Shown here: positions 45,719-55,049 of the stretch, in pieces | Layout of the letters: each line of letters opens with the position of its first letter | Numbering within the stretch: position 1 is the stretch's first letter | Source: Lachnospiraceae bacterium | GTDB lineage: Bacteria > Bacillota > Clostridia > Lachnospirales > Lachnospiraceae | Reading direction: 5' to 3' | Assembly: GCA_031280955.1 (NCBI GenBank) | Contig: JAITGA010000006.1 | Coordinates: forward strand, 56,375 to 120,374 | DNA: 64,000 nucleotides | Made by a program: the position numbers and the translations under genes | Notes under the pieces: model-generated | The model's database searches: none | What the model was told of the DNA's origin: nothing | The model's input: the letters and a program-made list of their open reading frames with translations, nothing else

Positions 45719-46573
45719 ATGAAAAGAACAGTTATTTCCTTTAGTGTAGTCGTTTTAGTTGTACTCAATCATGCCTGCATGTCAAAAACAGATAGTAGCG
45801 ATGATTTAATTCCTATTCACGGTCTTTCGTTTGGGATGTCTGCGGATGAAGCACTTGTTACTGTGCCACAAATAGCGCAAGTAGCCTTGTTTGCGCCAAC
45901 ATCACCACCATCAGACTATTTGACAGGAGCAGAAAATGTCGAATTTCCGCCAGACTTCCCTGCGAGTTTTCGTAAAAATTTTCCAAACGACTTTTTCAAT
46001 CCAAACGTATCCTATTTTATTCTTGAAAACGTGGATTTGTGGGGTAAAAATGCGACTGTGAGGATGCGATTTGTCTATAATTTAGAGATTGATGTTTCTA
46101 ATGTTGTTTATACATTTGATGTAGGTTTGAGCAATATCTACATCACTTTTAATGAGCAGACAATGGATTTTTCAAGTGAATCAGTTGAGCGAGACAAAAT
46201 TATGGACGAACTAGCATTCCTCTTCGACTTCGACAGAGCCGATTTGGGAGGATTGATGATGCTATATTCCAAAGACTCTATTGATAACATAAATGACGAT
46301 TTGCTATTGGCATTACAATCATATATGAGCAATATGCCGGTTTATGACCGTGATGGAGGGCAACAAAGTTCAGTAAATCTGTCACATCTGCTTAATTATG
46401 ATAGCATTGCAAATGAAGATAATCGTTCAATATATGCAAGCGGTGACAGACATAGATGGCTATATTTTGCGGTAGGAACTTTTAATCCTGTAAGTTACGA
46501 TATAATGATTGAAGGGCGATTAGCCGGATTACTTTATAGAGCTTTGCGAGTTGGTTTAGATGACACGAAATAG
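45719..46573 (+). CDS. Lipoprotein of unknown function
   Basis: 284 aa. It begins with a signal peptide ending in a lipobox (NHAC) followed by a Ser/Asp-rich linker. The mature part starts with a segment (IHGLSFGMSADEALVTVP) that resembles a short motif seen in secreted proteins where GMSxxEA marks a small alpha/beta repeat. The rest is mixed alpha/beta without recognisable catalytic residues. It stands alone, on the opposite strand to its neighbours, in an AT-rich accessory stretch. Confidence 0.7.
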   Translation: MKRTVISFSVVVLVVLNHACMSKTDSSDDLIPIHGLSFGMSADEALVTVPQIAQVALFAPTSPPSDYLTGAENVEFPPDFPASFRKNFPNDFFNPNVSYFILENVDLWGKNATVRMRFVYNLEIDVSNVVYTFDVGLSNIYITFNEQTMDFSSESVERDKIMDELAFLFDFDRADLGGLMMLYSKDSIDNINDDLLLALQSYMSNMPVYDRDGGQQSSVNLSHLLNYDSIANEDNRSIYASGDRHRWLYFAVGTFNPVSYDIMIEGRLAGLLYRALRVGLDDTK

Positions 46574-46677
46574 TATAGATGCATTTCCCTTATTCAAGGA
46601 ATAGCAACCTAGAAATCGATAATGTAAGGTACTACATCAAGCGGCCGCTGTTATATCCCATCGCCTTTCTTTGATAC

Positions 46678-48060
46678 TCAAAACATTTTCTCAAACTCAA
46701 TCAAACGAATATCATCACGGTTTTTCGCAAACTTCATCGCTTCAGTTGTAAAACCGCTTTTGGAAAAGAAGAAGTAATGCTTTTCCTTGTACAAGCTGAA
46801 CATAGAACAATTTTCAAGAAAACCCTCTATTACTGATTTTCCGAGTTCATCATTTCGCCACTTGCACTCACAAAAAATCGCTTTGTCGCCACTGCTGGCA
46901 ACCGCAATCAAATCAATTTCCTGTTCGGATTTTTTGATAGGGTTATTACCCCACCAGCGACCGATTTCCGAAACATTGAACGGTAGTTTGGTTTTCCACA
47001 TATACTCCATGCAGATTTGCTCAAAAACTTCGCCCATAAAATCAGGAATTTGACCGCTAATATCATCATAGACTTGTTCAGCGAAACCCAATCGGATTTT
47101 TGAAAGGTTTTTGTATACAAAGCGATACCAAAATCGGAACATTCCATCATTCAAGCGGTAAATGCTTTTCTTAGATGTCGGCTTTTCGCCTACGGGAATT
47201 TCGCGCTTTATAATCCCAAGTTCAATCAAGTTTTTTAGGTATTTTACACACACACTACTTTCAAGATGGGTTTTTGTTTCGATTTCATTGACCTTTGAAC
47301 TTCCGGTTGCTACGGCTGTTATTATTGAGTTATAAAACGCAGGTTCGCGCAACTCTTGGTTTAATAAGTTTGTCGGTTCTTCAAAAAGAGGTTCATCGCT
47401 GTTGAGAAAATTGTTTTTGATGTTTACGGACAAGCTATGGTCATTGTTGAAAAGCTGTAGATATTTTGCAATGCCGCCTGTTACACCAAAAACAACGGCT
47501 TGATCAAGATTTGTTCCACAGGAGTAAAATTTCCTGCTTGTTTCAAAATCAAAAGGTAGCACTTTAATTTGTCCCGTTCGCCTACCATAAAGCGGGCTTT
47601 TGTGTCCCATTACCTGATTTTCCATAAACGACATGGATGAACCGCAAAGAATGATGAATATATTCGTATCTTTCAACTTGTGGTCAATTTCAACTTGCAA
47701 AAGGGATGATATTCCGGGGTAACTTTTCGCAAGATACGGATATTCGTCAATTACTAAAACGATTTGCTCCTTTTTTGCATATTCGTATATATCCGTAAAC
47801 GCATCTTTGAAATCGGCATAAATCGCCTTGCTCTTCGAGCCGTACAAAGCCTCGCGTATTGAGCCGGAAAGCTCGGACAGGTTGACACTTTTAGTGTCTT
47901 CAACTCCTGTGAAAAATATTACCTTTTTCCCTTTGATAAACTCTTTGATAAGCTCTGTCTTACCAACACGGCGGCGACCGTATATACAGAAGAACTCAAA
48001 ATTTCCACTATTATAATGGTTACTTAGGGAGTTTAACTCCCGCTCTCTTCCAATAAACAT
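46678..48060 (-). CDS. AAA ATPase with DUF234 nuclease-like C-terminus
   Basis: 460 aa from the ATG nine bases after AAGGAG; a TTG three codons earlier abuts that site. The N-terminal ATPase_2 domain has RERELNSL, Walker A GRRRVGKTEL near residue 30 and Walker B LVIDEYPYL near 115. A winged-helix region (about 230-300) precedes DUF234, whose EIDLIA...FCECKW spacing resembles the D...ExK active site of PD-(D/E)xK nucleases. Such proteins occur widely in archaea and gut bacteria; their function is not known. The promoter carries a large palindrome at its -35. Confidence 0.88.
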   Translation of the reverse strand: MFIGRERELNSLSNHYNSGNFEFFCIYGRRRVGKTELIKEFIKGKKVIFFTGVEDTKSVNLSELSGSIREALYGSKSKAIYADFKDAFTDIYEYAKKEQIVLVIDEYPYLAKSYPGISSLLQVEIDHKLKDTNIFIILCGSSMSFMENQVMGHKSPLYGRRTGQIKVLPFDFETSRKFYSCGTNLDQAVVFGVTGGIAKYLQLFNNDHSLSVNIKNNFLNSDEPLFEEPTNLLNQELREPAFYNSIITAVATGSSKVNEIETKTHLESSVCVKYLKNLIELGIIKREIPVGEKPTSKKSIYRLNDGMFRFWYRFVYKNLSKIRLGFAEQVYDDISGQIPDFMGEVFEQICMEYMWKTKLPFNVSEIGRWWGNNPIKKSEQEIDLIAVASSGDKAIFCECKWRNDELGKSVIEGFLENCSMFSLYKEKHYFFFSKSGFTTEAMKFAKNRDDIRLIEFEKMF

Positions 48061-48084
48061 GAAAATCAACTCCTTATGAAGAAG

Positions 48085-48113
48085 ATTGTATCAGAAAAGC
48101 ATTAGTGCGTCAA
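48085..48113 (-). promoter_or_regulatory. Promoter of the DUF234 ATPase gene
   Basis: TTGACG (48108-48113), a 17-base spacer and TACAAT (48085-48090) on the minus strand, 24 bases before the start codon. Confidence 0.75.
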
Positions 48114-48144
48114 GAGTTACTGAATCGTATTTCAGTAACTCTTG
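48111..48144. promoter_or_regulatory. Perfect 14-base inverted repeat at the ATPase promoter
   Basis: CAAGAGTTACTGAA and its exact complement flank a 6-base loop. One arm overlaps the -35 hexamer, and no T-run follows on either strand. An operator is more likely than a terminator, although it also lies 69 bases after the rubredoxin stop. Confidence 0.65.
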
Positions 48145-48212
48145 ATTAAGTAATTGCGAAAGTCGTTGACAGCGGCACTCAGTCTAAGCCTTCACTTCTG
48201 AAACTTCCCCCC

Positions 48213-48365
48213 TTACATTGCTGTAAAGCCGTCCTTTCCTGCTCCACAAACCGGGCAAGCGAAACTATCAGTGAGTTCGTCCCACTTCGTGCCGGGGAGG
48301 ACATCAATGTCAGAATCCCCCGCCACTTCATCGTACACATAACCGCATACACATTCGTATTTCAT
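48213..48365 (-). CDS. Rubredoxin with shortened first Cys knuckle
   Basis: 50 aa. The sequence is plainly rubredoxin: YEC..CGYVYDE at the start, LPGTKWDEL in the middle and [11 protein letters not shown] near the end. The second iron knuckle is normal (CPVCG) but the first reads CVCG, with one residue between the Cys instead of the usual two. It carries electrons, most likely from NADH:rubredoxin reductase to the flavodiiron protein encoded 25 bases upstream. A GGAGC site precedes the ATG. A sequencing or assembly error is unlikely, because losing a whole codon keeps the frame. Confidence 0.92.
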   Translation of the reverse strand: MKYECVCGYVYDEVAGDSDIDVLPGTKWDELTDSFACPVCGAGKDGFTAM

Positions 48366-48390
48366 GATTTGCTCCTTTCTTGGTTGTTGA

Positions 48391-49593
48391 CTATTGGTTC
48401 ACATCGGCGGCTATTTTAGCTGCCATTAGTGCCAGTTCCTCCAGTTGTGGCTCTTTCAAGCTTGATTTGATACTGATGGTGTTTTCGATGAATGTGATAT
48501 TCTTACATTTCTCCAGTCTTTCCCGCATTAGTTTGCCGCTGGTCGCCGCCCATGAGCCATTTTCGATTAGGGCGATGGTGCGGTTCGATATGTTATGGGC
48601 TACCAAATCAGCCAGTAAAGCTTCCATCGTGACGAAGATACCGCTATTGTAAGTGGTTGAGGCGAAGACTAAGTGACTAAAGCGAAATGCCGCTGCCACG
48701 ACTTCGGAAGCGGGAGTGACAGAAACATCATACATCACCGTCCGCACCCCCTGCTCCCGCAGATGTACAGACAGAATTTCAGCGGCGTTTTCCGTATTAC
48801 CGTATACTGAAGCATAAGCAATCATCACGCCGATTTCTTCGGGTTGATAGTGACTCCATTTGTCATATTTGTCCCGGATATCACTCAAATCCTGCCGCCA
48901 GACAAATCCATGAAGCGGGCAAATCATTTGGATATTGAGGTTTGCGGCTTTGCCCAGAAGCGTAGCAACCTGAGGGCCGTATTTGCCCACGATATTGGCA
49001 TAATAACGTCTGGCTTCATCGAGATAATCACGCGAAAAATCGACTTCGTCGGCGAATAATGCGCCGTTTAATGCTCCGAAACTGCCAAATGCGTCGGCAG
49101 AAAACAAAATCCCATCAGTAGCATCATATGTGACCATTACCTCCGGCCAATGTACCATCGCTGCCATTATGAATTGAAGTTGATGCTTCCCGGTGACAAG
49201 TGTGTCATTTTCAGCGACAATGATTACACGAGAATCGATATCGAAATGATGAAATTGCTTGATAAAAGCCAAGGTCTTGGCGTTGCAAACGATTTTTAGC
49301 TCACGGTATTTCCCGGCAATTTCCTCAATGGATGCCGAGTGGTCAGGCTCCATGTGTTGGACGACCAGATAGTCAAGGATTCTGCCGTCAAGTGCGGCGG
49401 TGATATTTTCCATGAAGCGGTGTCGTACTGCTTTGTCTACGGTGTCAAAGAGAACGGTCTTTTCATCTAGCAAAAGATAGGAGTTGTATGACACGCCGGC
49501 GGGGACAGAATAAACCCCCTCGAACATCGCCAACCGTCTATCATTTGCGCCGACCCAGATGAGGTCAGCGGTTACATTTCTCATGCAATGCAT
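48391..49593 (-). CDS. fprA: FprA-type flavodiiron protein
   Basis: 400 aa. The N-terminal metallo-beta-lactamase domain holds the diiron ligands (HMEPDHSAS, the HxExD motif near residue 80, then later His such as VHWPE and CPLHGFVW). The C-terminal flavodoxin domain (about 255-395) has the FMN loop [13 protein letters not shown]. It reduces O2 to water, or NO to N2O, protecting anaerobic enzymes such as PFOR. The downstream rubredoxin is its usual donor. A hairpin separates it from the PFOR gene. Confidence 0.95.
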   Translation of the reverse strand: MHCMRNVTADLIWVGANDRRLAMFEGVYSVPAGVSYNSYLLLDEKTVLFDTVDKAVRHRFMENITAALDGRILDYLVVQHMEPDHSASIEEIAGKYRELKIVCNAKTLAFIKQFHHFDIDSRVIIVAENDTLVTGKHQLQFIMAAMVHWPEVMVTYDATDGILFSADAFGSFGALNGALFADEVDFSRDYLDEARRYYANIVGKYGPQVATLLGKAANLNIQMICPLHGFVWRQDLSDIRDKYDKWSHYQPEEIGVMIAYASVYGNTENAAEILSVHLREQGVRTVMYDVSVTPASEVVAAAFRFSHLVFASTTYNSGIFVTMEALLADLVAHNISNRTIALIENGSWAATSGKLMRERLEKCKNITFIENTISIKSSLKEPQLEELALMAAKIAADVNQ

Positions 49594-49623
49594 TGGTGCG
49601 TATCTCCTTTCTTCTCAAAATTT

Positions 49624-49654
49624 GACCGGGAACGCAAATAATGCGCCCCCGGTC
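49624..49654 (-). terminator. Hairpin after the PFOR gene
   Basis: GACCGGG / CCCGGTC arms with inner CGCA / TGCG pairing form a strong stem 20 bases after the PFOR stop. The minus-strand tail is only mildly T-rich (AAATTTTG), so it may attenuate rather than stop read-through into fprA. Confidence 0.65.
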
Positions 49655-49673
49655 TTTTGTTGGGAATGAATGT

Positions 49674-52600
49674 TTATTGCTCGTGCAGGGCTATCATGCG
49701 TTCGAGGATGCGGTACTTGTCCTCGGCGGACTTGACGGCATCTACGAATAGCTGCTCGGCTGCTTCAGGATACTGGCGTACCAGGGAATCGTAGCGACCT
49801 TCGCTTCTGATGAACTCCTCGTATGAAGCCGTGGGTGCCTTGCTGTCGAGTTGGAATGGGTTTTTGCCCTCATTCTTTAGGCGTGGGTCAAAGCGGAAGT
49901 TGTGCCAATATCCGGCTTCAACGGCACGTTTGGCTTCGAGCATCGTGTTTGCCATGCCGCCGGGTATGCCGTGGGCGATACAAGGCGAGTAGGCGATGAC
50001 GATGGACGGGCCGGGGAATGATTCTGCCTCGGTGATGGCTTTGATTGTTTGCGGGTAATCTGAACCCATTGCTACTTGGGCAACATATACATATCCGTAT
50101 GACATCACGATTTGGGCAAGGTCTTTTTTGGCAGTACGCTTACCGGCAGCAGAGAACTGTGCCACCTGACCCAGTTGTGATGCTTTTGACATTTGCCCGC
50201 CTGTGTTGGAGTAGACCTCGGTATCGAAGACGAGGATGTTGACATCTTCGCCTGCCGCAAGGACATGGTCGAGACCGCCGAAGCCGATATCAAACGCCCA
50301 ACCGTCACCACCGAAGACCCAGAATGACTTCTTCGTGAACGTGTCTTTCATGGCGAGCAGTTCTTTTGCCATCCCGCAGATGGAGGTGGTGCAATCGGAA
50401 CAGTTTTTAGTCTCGCATACACCATTGGCGAGTGCCGCCGCCATCGCTTTGGATGTCTTCTTGGAAGCTTCACCATCGGCGAATGTTCCTAACCATGCTT
50501 CGATTGCTGCTTTGGCTTCAGGGACAACTCGGTTGTCAGCAACCAGTGCCGTTGCCAGTTCAGCAGCTTTTTGCCGCCGTTGGGTCATACCCAGATACAT
50601 GCCATATCCATACTCGGCATTGTCCTCGAAGAGCGAGTTTGCCCATGTCGGTCCCTTACCTTCTTTATTGACAGTATAAGGGGTAGAGGGAGCAGAACCA
50701 CCCCAGATAGAGGAGCAACCGGTGGCATTGGCGATATACATCCGATCGCCGTAGAGTTGGGTTATCAGCTTCGCATAAGGGGTTTCGCCACAGCCTGAAC
50801 ATGCGCCTGAGAACTCAAGCAATGGTTGCAGGAATTGACTGCCTTTGACAGAATCAATTTTATGAGTTTCCTTGTCAGTTACATTGGCAGCGGCATAGTC
50901 AAATACCTGCTGTTTGTCCACATGGGCATCGAGTGGCTCCATGACCAAGGCTTTTTCGCCTTTTTTGCCCAGACATACATTGGCGCAGACACCGCAACCC
51001 ATACAGTCACGATATGATGCGGCAAGGGTGTACTGATAAGCTTCGCAACCCTTTCCTAGCATTGGCAGGGTTTCCAGTCCTGCGGGAGCTGCTGCCACTT
51101 CTTTTTCATCCAGTGCATAAGGGCGGATGATGGCATGGGGGCAAACATAGGAGCAAATGTTGCATTGGACACAGTTGTCAGGCTTCCATGCGGGGACATC
51201 CACGGCAATACTGCGTTTTTCGTATGCTGCCGAGCCCTGCGGGAAAGTGCCGTCTTCTACGCCTTTGAAAGTGGATACGGGCAACTGGTCGCCATGCTGA
51301 CCGGTGATAGGCAGGAGGATATCCTTGACGAAACGTGCCATTTCGGGGCGATTGCTTTCGGCAACCTGTGCTTTTGCCGTACCGCCGTCGGTTGCTGTTG
51401 CCCATGCCGCCGGAACATCAATCTTTTTCACATTGGCGATACCGGCATCGATACATCTGAGATTGAGGTCTACGACCGCCTCGCCCTTACGTCCATAAGT
51501 GGCAACGGCGGCGTCTTTCATGTACTTCACAGCATCGTCAAGGGGGATGATATCCGCCAGTTTGAAGAAAGCGGCTTGGAGAATCAGGTTGACACCCAGA
51601 CCGCGTTTGTTAATCTCGTGTGCGAGACCAATGGCATCGACAGCGTACAACTCGACGTTATTTTTGGCGATATAAGATTTCATCGCTGCCGGCAGACGGG
51701 TGGTCATTTCATCAATATCCCAAGCACAGCTGAGGAGGAACTTCCCGCCCGGACGGACATCTTTTACCATGTCATATTTGTCCACATAGCTGGGATTGTG
51801 GCAGGCGACGAAGTCAGCCATGCTGACGAAGTATGTTGACTTAATCGGTTTCTTGCCAAAACGCAGATGGGAAATAGTGACACCACCGGATTTCTTCGAG
51901 TCAAAAGCGAAATATGCTTGGACATTGAGGTCGGTGTGACCGCCAATAATCATGGTAGAATCCCTGTTCGCACCGACAGTACCATCCGCTCCCAAGCCCC
52001 AGAACTTGCATGAAACCGTTCCCTCAGGGGTGGAATCAACAGCACCCTTAATAGGTAATGACAGATATGTCACGTCATCATGGATACCGATGGTGAAACG
52101 CTTTTTGGGAGTGGGGGCTAAGAGATTGTCATACACGGCGACGATATTTGATGGCGGTACATCTTTTGAACCGAGACCATAACGTCCGCCGCAGACTTCA
52201 AAGGAAGTCTTCCCGGCTTCAGTGAGAGCGGTGATGACATCAACGAAAAGCGGCTCACCCAATGCACCCGGCTCTTTGGTGCGGTCGAGAACGGCGATTT
52301 TTTTGACGGTTGCCGGTAGTGCGGCGATGAATTTTTCGCTAACGAATGGACGGTAAAGACGGACTTTGACCAGACCGACCTTGCGCCCCTGTGAAAGCAT
52401 ATAATCAATTGTTTCTTCAATCGTATCACAGACACTACCCATGGCGACGATGACTTCCTCAGCATCGGACGCGCCGTAATAGTTGAACAACTGGTAATTC
52501 GTTCCGGCTACGGCATTGACCTTTGCCATGTTTGCTTCTACTACGGCCGGTAATGCATTGTAGAAAGGGTTACATGCTTCACGAGCTTGGAAGAAGATGT

Positions 52601-53261
52601 CAGGATTTTGTGCCGTACCCCGCAGGACAGGGTTTTCAGGATTGAGAGCCTTGTCACGGAAACGTTGGATAGCATCCATGTCTACCATGTTCTTTAGCTC
52701 ATCATAATCCCAAGCGTCGATTTTTTGCATTTCGTGCGAGGTGCGGAATCCGTCAAAGAAGTGGAGGAACGGCACTCGCCCGGAGATTGCGGAGAGGTGC
52801 GCTACTGCTCCCAGATGCATGACTTCCTGGGGATTGGTAGCGGCGAGAAAGGCAAAGCCTGTTTGGCGGCATGACATGACATCAGAGTGATCGCCAAAAA
52901 TCGAAAGTGCATGTGATGCCAACGCCCGTGCTGAACAATGAATGACACCGGGCAGTAATTCTCCGGCGATTTTGAACATATTGGGAATCATCAGCAGTAG
53001 CCCTTGTGAGGCAGTGTAAGTGGTGGTTAATGCTCCGGCAGCCAGTGAACCGTGGACTACCCCGGCGGCACCGCCCTCAGACTGCATTTCAACGACCCTT
53101 ACTGTTTGTCCAAAAATGTTTTTCAACCCGTCAGCGGCCCATTTGTCTGTCAGTTCGGCCATTCCGGACGATGGAGTGATCGGGTATATACCCGCCACTT
53201 CCGTGAACGCATACGATACATGCGCGGCGGCGGTGTTGCCATCCATAGTAAGTTTCTTCAC
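49674..53261 (-). CDS. nifJ: Pyruvate:ferredoxin (flavodoxin) oxidoreductase
   Basis: 1195 aa single-chain enzyme. It converts pyruvate and CoA to acetyl-CoA, CO2 and reduced ferredoxin. The pyrimidine-binding domain begins TMDGNTAAAHVSYAFTEVA with YPITPSS; the gamma domain follows near 420; the two-cluster ferredoxin domain has CVQCNICSYVCPHA and CMGCGVCANVC near 690-760; and the TPP domain has GACSGCGETPYAKL and NATGCSSIWGG. Cys ligands of the proximal cluster are present. It is the main source of reduced ferredoxin for hydrogen production. The order PFOR - flavodiiron - rubredoxin links it with oxygen protection. Confidence 0.98.
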   Translation of the reverse strand: MKKLTMDGNTAAAHVSYAFTEVAGIYPITPSSGMAELTDKWAADGLKNIFGQTVRVVEMQSEGGAAGVVHGSLAAGALTTTYTASQGLLLMIPNMFKIAGELLPGVIHCSARALASHALSIFGDHSDVMSCRQTGFAFLAATNPQEVMHLGAVAHLSAISGRVPFLHFFDGFRTSHEMQKIDAWDYDELKNMVDMDAIQRFRDKALNPENPVLRGTAQNPDIFFQAREACNPFYNALPAVVEANMAKVNAVAGTNYQLFNYYGASDAEEVIVAMGSVCDTIEETIDYMLSQGRKVGLVKVRLYRPFVSEKFIAALPATVKKIAVLDRTKEPGALGEPLFVDVITALTEAGKTSFEVCGGRYGLGSKDVPPSNIVAVYDNLLAPTPKKRFTIGIHDDVTYLSLPIKGAVDSTPEGTVSCKFWGLGADGTVGANRDSTMIIGGHTDLNVQAYFAFDSKKSGGVTISHLRFGKKPIKSTYFVSMADFVACHNPSYVDKYDMVKDVRPGGKFLLSCAWDIDEMTTRLPAAMKSYIAKNNVELYAVDAIGLAHEINKRGLGVNLILQAAFFKLADIIPLDDAVKYMKDAAVATYGRKGEAVVDLNLRCIDAGIANVKKIDVPAAWATATDGGTAKAQVAESNRPEMARFVKDILLPITGQHGDQLPVSTFKGVEDGTFPQGSAAYEKRSIAVDVPAWKPDNCVQCNICSYVCPHAIIRPYALDEKEVAAAPAGLETLPMLGKGCEAYQYTLAASYRDCMGCGVCANVCLGKKGEKALVMEPLDAHVDKQQVFDYAAANVTDKETHKIDSVKGSQFLQPLLEFSGACSGCGETPYAKLITQLYGDRMYIANATGCSSIWGGSAPSTPYTVNKEGKGPTWANSLFEDNAEYGYGMYLGMTQRRQKAAELATALVADNRVVPEAKAAIEAWLGTFADGEASKKTSKAMAAALANGVCETKNCSDCTTSICGMAKELLAMKDTFTKKSFWVFGGDGWAFDIGFGGLDHVLAAGEDVNILVFDTEVYSNTGGQMSKASQLGQVAQFSAAGKRTAKKDLAQIVMSYGYVYVAQVAMGSDYPQTIKAITEAESFPGPSIVIAYSPCIAHGIPGGMANTMLEAKRAVEAGYWHNFRFDPRLKNEGKNPFQLDSKAPTASYEEFIRSEGRYDSLVRQYPEAAEQLFVDAVKSAEDKYRILERMIALHEQ

Positions 53262-53388
53262 TTTTCTACCTCCTGCAAAATTATAGTTGCTTGTAGTGTA
53301 ACATAGGTTTTATGTTTTGTATACTATGGGATTTTCGGTTTTGGGTGGGGTAGGAGCGGGGAAACAGTCGCAGTTTGACCAACTTTTC

Positions 53389-53416
53389 TTGCTTTTTCTG
53401 ACATTATTGTTATAAT
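53389..53416 (+). promoter_or_regulatory. Promoter of the HAD phosphatase gene
   Basis: TTGCTT (53389-53394), a 16-base spacer and a perfect TATAAT (53411-53416), 42 bases before the start codon. Confidence 0.65.
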
Positions 53417-53457
53417 ATGACATACGACATACCACCAACAGGCAGATTAGGACAAAC

Positions 53458-54285
53458 ATGAAGACACTTTACATTTCTGACCTAGATGGAACACTTCTCA
53501 ATCGCAACGCAGAAATCACCCCTTACACGATGGAAGTGATAAATAATTTCACGAAAAGGGGTGGTTACTTTACTGTGGCGACAGCTCGTTCGCTTGATAC
53601 GGTGCTTCATATTTTGAGAGATGTCAAACTAAATATTCCTGTTATCTTGTTAAACGGTGTGTCGATATATGATACTGTCAAAGGTCAAACAGAAAGAATC
53701 GTGTCGATACCCCGCCCCAGCTTAGATGGTCTGTTTCAAACGCTGACAGAGTTTAACATGACTGGTTTTGCCTACACTTATGAAAACGATGATATAGCTC
53801 ATTATTATGAAAATCTCGATAGTGAACACCGCAGGGAGTTTCATGACGACCGTTCAGGTCGCTTCGGAAGAGTATATAAAAAAGTAACCTCATTTACAGA
53901 ACTCTCCAACCATGAGGTGGTCTACTTTTCCACTTGCGATGATTATGCACTTTTGAAACCCATATACGAGAAAATCCAGTCTGACCCGCTACTTCATGTC
54001 GAGTTTTACCAAGATATTTACCATGAATGTTTTTGGTATATGGAGGTCTGTTCCACTTACGCATCAAAGTATAATGCGGCTAAGTTTTTGCAAGAAAAAT
54101 ACGTTTTTGAGCGAATAATCTCATTTGGTGACAATATGAATGATTTGCCGCTATTTCGTGCCAGCGATGAGTGTTATGCAGTCGGCAATGCCAAAAGCGA
54201 GGTAAAAGAAAAAGCGACTGCTACGATCGGCGACAATGAAAATGACGGGGTTGCCGAATGGTTGGCAGTGAATGTTTTGGGGTAA
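53458..54285 (+). CDS. HAD superfamily phosphatase, Cof type
   Basis: 275 aa. Motif I is SDLDGTLL near residue 7, and motif IV is GDNMNDLPLF near 223; the Lys of motif III lies in the YNAAKF region before it. The long insert between about 85 and 185 is the Cof-type (IIB) cap. These enzymes dephosphorylate sugar phosphates, nucleotides or flavin/PLP precursors; the substrate cannot be told from sequence. A formyltransferase-fold gene follows 51 bases later. Confidence 0.92.
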   Translation: MKTLYISDLDGTLLNRNAEITPYTMEVINNFTKRGGYFTVATARSLDTVLHILRDVKLNIPVILLNGVSIYDTVKGQTERIVSIPRPSLDGLFQTLTEFNMTGFAYTYENDDIAHYYENLDSEHRREFHDDRSGRFGRVYKKVTSFTELSNHEVVYFSTCDDYALLKPIYEKIQSDPLLHVEFYQDIYHECFWYMEVCSTYASKYNAAKFLQEKYVFERIISFGDNMNDLPLFRASDECYAVGNAKSEVKEKATATIGDNENDGVAEWLAVNVLG

Positions 54286-54336
54286 TGGTTGTTTAATTTT
54301 TGGAACGAATCTATCAAGCTAACGGGAGGATTATCC

Positions 54337-55026
54337 ATGGAAACGAGAATAATGTTGCTATCTAAAGAAACGCTATTTTGTAAATATGCGATCAAGATTC
54401 TGGAGAGTTATTATCAAAAAAGCGAAATACACGTTGTAACGGGTACTGATGGTTCGCAGCTGGATGACGAGTTACATAATTATCAACCTGAATACCTAAT
54501 ATCATTTCTTTCACCTTGGATTATTCCGGGTTCACTATTAGCGATAGCACAAAAAGCGGCAATAAATTTTCACCCGGGGTGTCCAAGGTATCCGGGAAGT
54601 GGATGTTACAATTTTGCGATTTATGAGAAAGCAAAGCGATATGGTGTTACTTGTCATCATATGAAAGAAAAGGTTGATACAGGTAACATAATATTGACCT
54701 CACATTTCGATATTTCCCCATATGAAACAGTAGAATCATTAAAGCTAAAATCAATGAACCATTTGTTAATGATATTTGAAAGAATTATCAACTCTATTTA
54801 TACAAGTGATTCTTTGCCGGTGTCAGATGAGAAATGGTTGTGTGTGCCATATACTAAAAAACAACTCAAAGAGCTATGCAGGATAGATCCTGCCTCTATG
54901 GATAATCAAGAAATGTTGCTAAGGATACGAGCAGCTGATTATTGCAGCAGGTATGATGGGGCTTACTTTGAAATTGACGGAAAGAAACTCACCCACAAAT
55001 CCGCCATCGAAGAACCTATCGTTTAG
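54337..55026 (+). CDS. Formyltransferase-family protein
   Basis: 229 aa from the ATG with GGGAGGA six bases before; an in-frame TTG 48 bases upstream has no site. The catalytic Asn-His-Asp set is visible as NFHPG near residue 85 and VDTGNI near residue 118, typical of 10-formyltetrahydrofolate-dependent formyltransferases. It is shorter than methionyl-tRNA formyltransferase and lacks that enzyme's C-terminal domain, and it is not a typical PurN. Related proteins formylate sugar amines or other small amines. The substrate is unknown; the preceding HAD gene gives no clear clue. Confidence 0.82.
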   Translation: METRIMLLSKETLFCKYAIKILESYYQKSEIHVVTGTDGSQLDDELHNYQPEYLISFLSPWIIPGSLLAIAQKAAINFHPGCPRYPGSGCYNFAIYEKAKRYGVTCHHMKEKVDTGNIILTSHFDISPYETVESLKLKSMNHLLMIFERIINSIYTSDSLPVSDEKWLCVPYTKKQLKELCRIDPASMDNQEMLLRIRAADYCSRYDGAYFEIDGKKLTHKSAIEEPIV

Positions 55027-55049
55027 TGAATGTGAAAATCCACTCATCT

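Noticed and set aside
48111..48144. Rubredoxin transcription terminator
   Set aside because: The stem is long and perfect, but no T-run follows on either strand and one arm overlaps a promoter hexamer, so an operator fits better.
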